A stretch of 33,890 nt of DNA from Clostridiaceae bacterium BRH_c20a (GTDB lineage: Bacteria; Bacillota; Peptococcia; Peptococcales; BICA1-8). The stretch covers positions 1 through 33,890 of the forward strand of contig LADT01000038.1 in NCBI GenBank assembly GCA_000961765.1. Reading direction: 5' to 3'. Shown here in pieces: positions 33,291 through 33,890 of the stretch. The notes beneath the pieces were generated by a model that did no database searches, was not told the origin of the DNA, and was given only the letters and a program-made list of their open reading frames with translations. Positions within the stretch are counted from its first letter, which is position 1; the number at the start of each line of letters is the position of its first letter. Position numbers and translations under genes: made by a program.

Positions 33291-33319
33291 AATAAAAATA
33301 GGCGGAGATTAGGTAGAAT

Positions 33320-33337
33320 CAACTATAGGAATAGTTG
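33320..33337 (+). promoter_or_regulatory. Hairpin in the 5' leader of the edge gene
   Basis: CAACTAT-AGGA-ATAGTTG forms a perfect seven-base stem with an AGGA loop, about 13 bases before the ribosome site AGAGAGG. It might tune translation or mRNA stability. Confidence 0.4.
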
Positions 33338-33360
33338 TAGTTAAGAGAGGATGGCATTGA

Positions 33361-33890
33361 ATGCATCAAGAACGTAAAGTGTTAGATAATAAACTATTGG
33401 AAGTATATGAGGATCTGTCTAGGACTTTCAGGCATGTTAAAGAAAGTTTGGCAGAGATACCTTCCCAATATCCTGGCTTAGAAAGATGGACAAGATTTGA
33501 AATAAAATTAACCACTGAACGCAGGCTAATAGAAGAAATAAGTCTACCTTGTCGCTTTATTTTAGAGCATTTTACTAGTTTTATGGGTAAACCTGACCAT
33601 ACATTAGGGTATAGGGTTGGTCAATTTCAGGTCGGCAGGGGTTTATTAAGTGATTTTTGCATAGAAGAATGGGGCAATGTAAAGTTAAACTTGGGTAATG
33701 TTGAACTTACCTGGCGGGATGAGGACTATAGATACTTTTTTTATCCTGATAAAGTAATATTACGCCCCTGTGAAAGGACAAAGCCAGAGATACACCTTTA
33801 TTTTAGTTTTTCTTTTAAATATTCCCATCTATTAGAAATGTATCTGGATGTAAAAGAACATCCTCAAGTTGAATACTGGCATAATGACCT
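33361..33890 (+). CDS. Hypothetical protein, cut by the window edge
   Basis: The frame from ATG 33361 stays open for 176 codons to the end of the window. AGAGAGGATG gives a ribosome site, and a promoter lies upstream. The sequence opens MHQERKVLDNKLLEVYEDLS, then ERWTRFEIKLTTERRLIEEI and VGQFQVGRGLLSDFCIEEWG. It is soluble, charged and rich in aromatics, without signal peptide or membrane helix. I recognise no family. The ATG at 33351 opens only a nine-codon frame and is ignored. Confidence 0.75.
   Translation, partial: MHQERKVLDNKLLEVYEDLSRTFRHVKESLAEIPSQYPGLERWTRFEIKLTTERRLIEEISLPCRFILEHFTSFMGKPDHTLGYRVGQFQVGRGLLSDFCIEEWGNVKLNLGNVELTWRDEDYRYFFYPDKVILRPCERTKPEIHLYFSFSFKYSHLLEMYLDVKEHPQVEYWHND

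Overview
The window reads as chromosomal DNA of an anaerobic, low-G+C, Gram-positive bacterium of the Clostridia type. The signs are AT-rich codon use, strong AGGAGG-type ribosome sites with many TTG/GTG starts, a MecA-like adaptor, a NiaR-type repressor, a TGS-domain nucleoside kinase, rubrerythrin, clostridial-type ferredoxins and a reductive-dehalogenase-like protein. No genus can be fixed from the sequence. Most genes lie on the + strand. A zinc-ribbon protein, a DUF2892 protein, rubrerythrin, a broken DUF3231-like gene and a membrane protein lie on the - strand.

Layout. 1-5.4 kb: a membrane protein with an extracytoplasmic alkaline-phosphatase-like domain, asnS and an amidase. 5.4-9.5 kb: signalling genes (GAF/HD-GYP protein, 2H phosphoesterase, orphan Cache histidine kinase). 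9.5-12.1 kb: zinc-ribbon protein, then a probable yajQ-rdhA-like pair. 12.1-15.3 kb: permease, HTH+FCD regulator and a lipoprotein. 15.3-20.4 kb: nucleoside kinase, small stress or housekeeping proteins (DUF2892, DUF3892, CBS pair, DUF523), rubrerythrin and a [2Fe-2S] ferredoxin. 20.6-23.3 kb: a compact operon of DUF2156, Eis-type acetyltransferase, thiamine-binding MTH1187 protein and a [4Fe-4S] ferredoxin, closed by a terminator. 23.5-25.7 kb: niaR, mecA-like and nth. 25.9-28.1 kb: lipoprotein, diacylglycerol glycosyltransferase-like gene and a DUF503 gene. 28.2-31.9 kb: folD, a polytopic membrane protein and glycerate kinase. 31.9 kb to the end: tRNA-Pro(CGG), the broken gene, a membrane protein and an open reading frame cut by the window edge.

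The intergenic DNA is unusually rich in short repeats: heptamer and octamer arrays, a CTAGCGAAGCGAAA/CCTTAACC family, a GTCATCCTGAGCG family, and a GGGGACA...TGTCCCC inverted-repeat family that sits directly after stop codons in the same orientation at three loci. In one case the repeat supplies the end of one gene and the ribosome site of the next.

The points most worth a second look are the membrane-anchored RdhA-like protein without Tat signal or RdhB partner, the stop-codon-hugging GGGGACA repeats, and a perfect 26-bp palindrome between a near-consensus promoter and tRNA-Pro. I found no CRISPR array, prophage, IS transposase or defence island.
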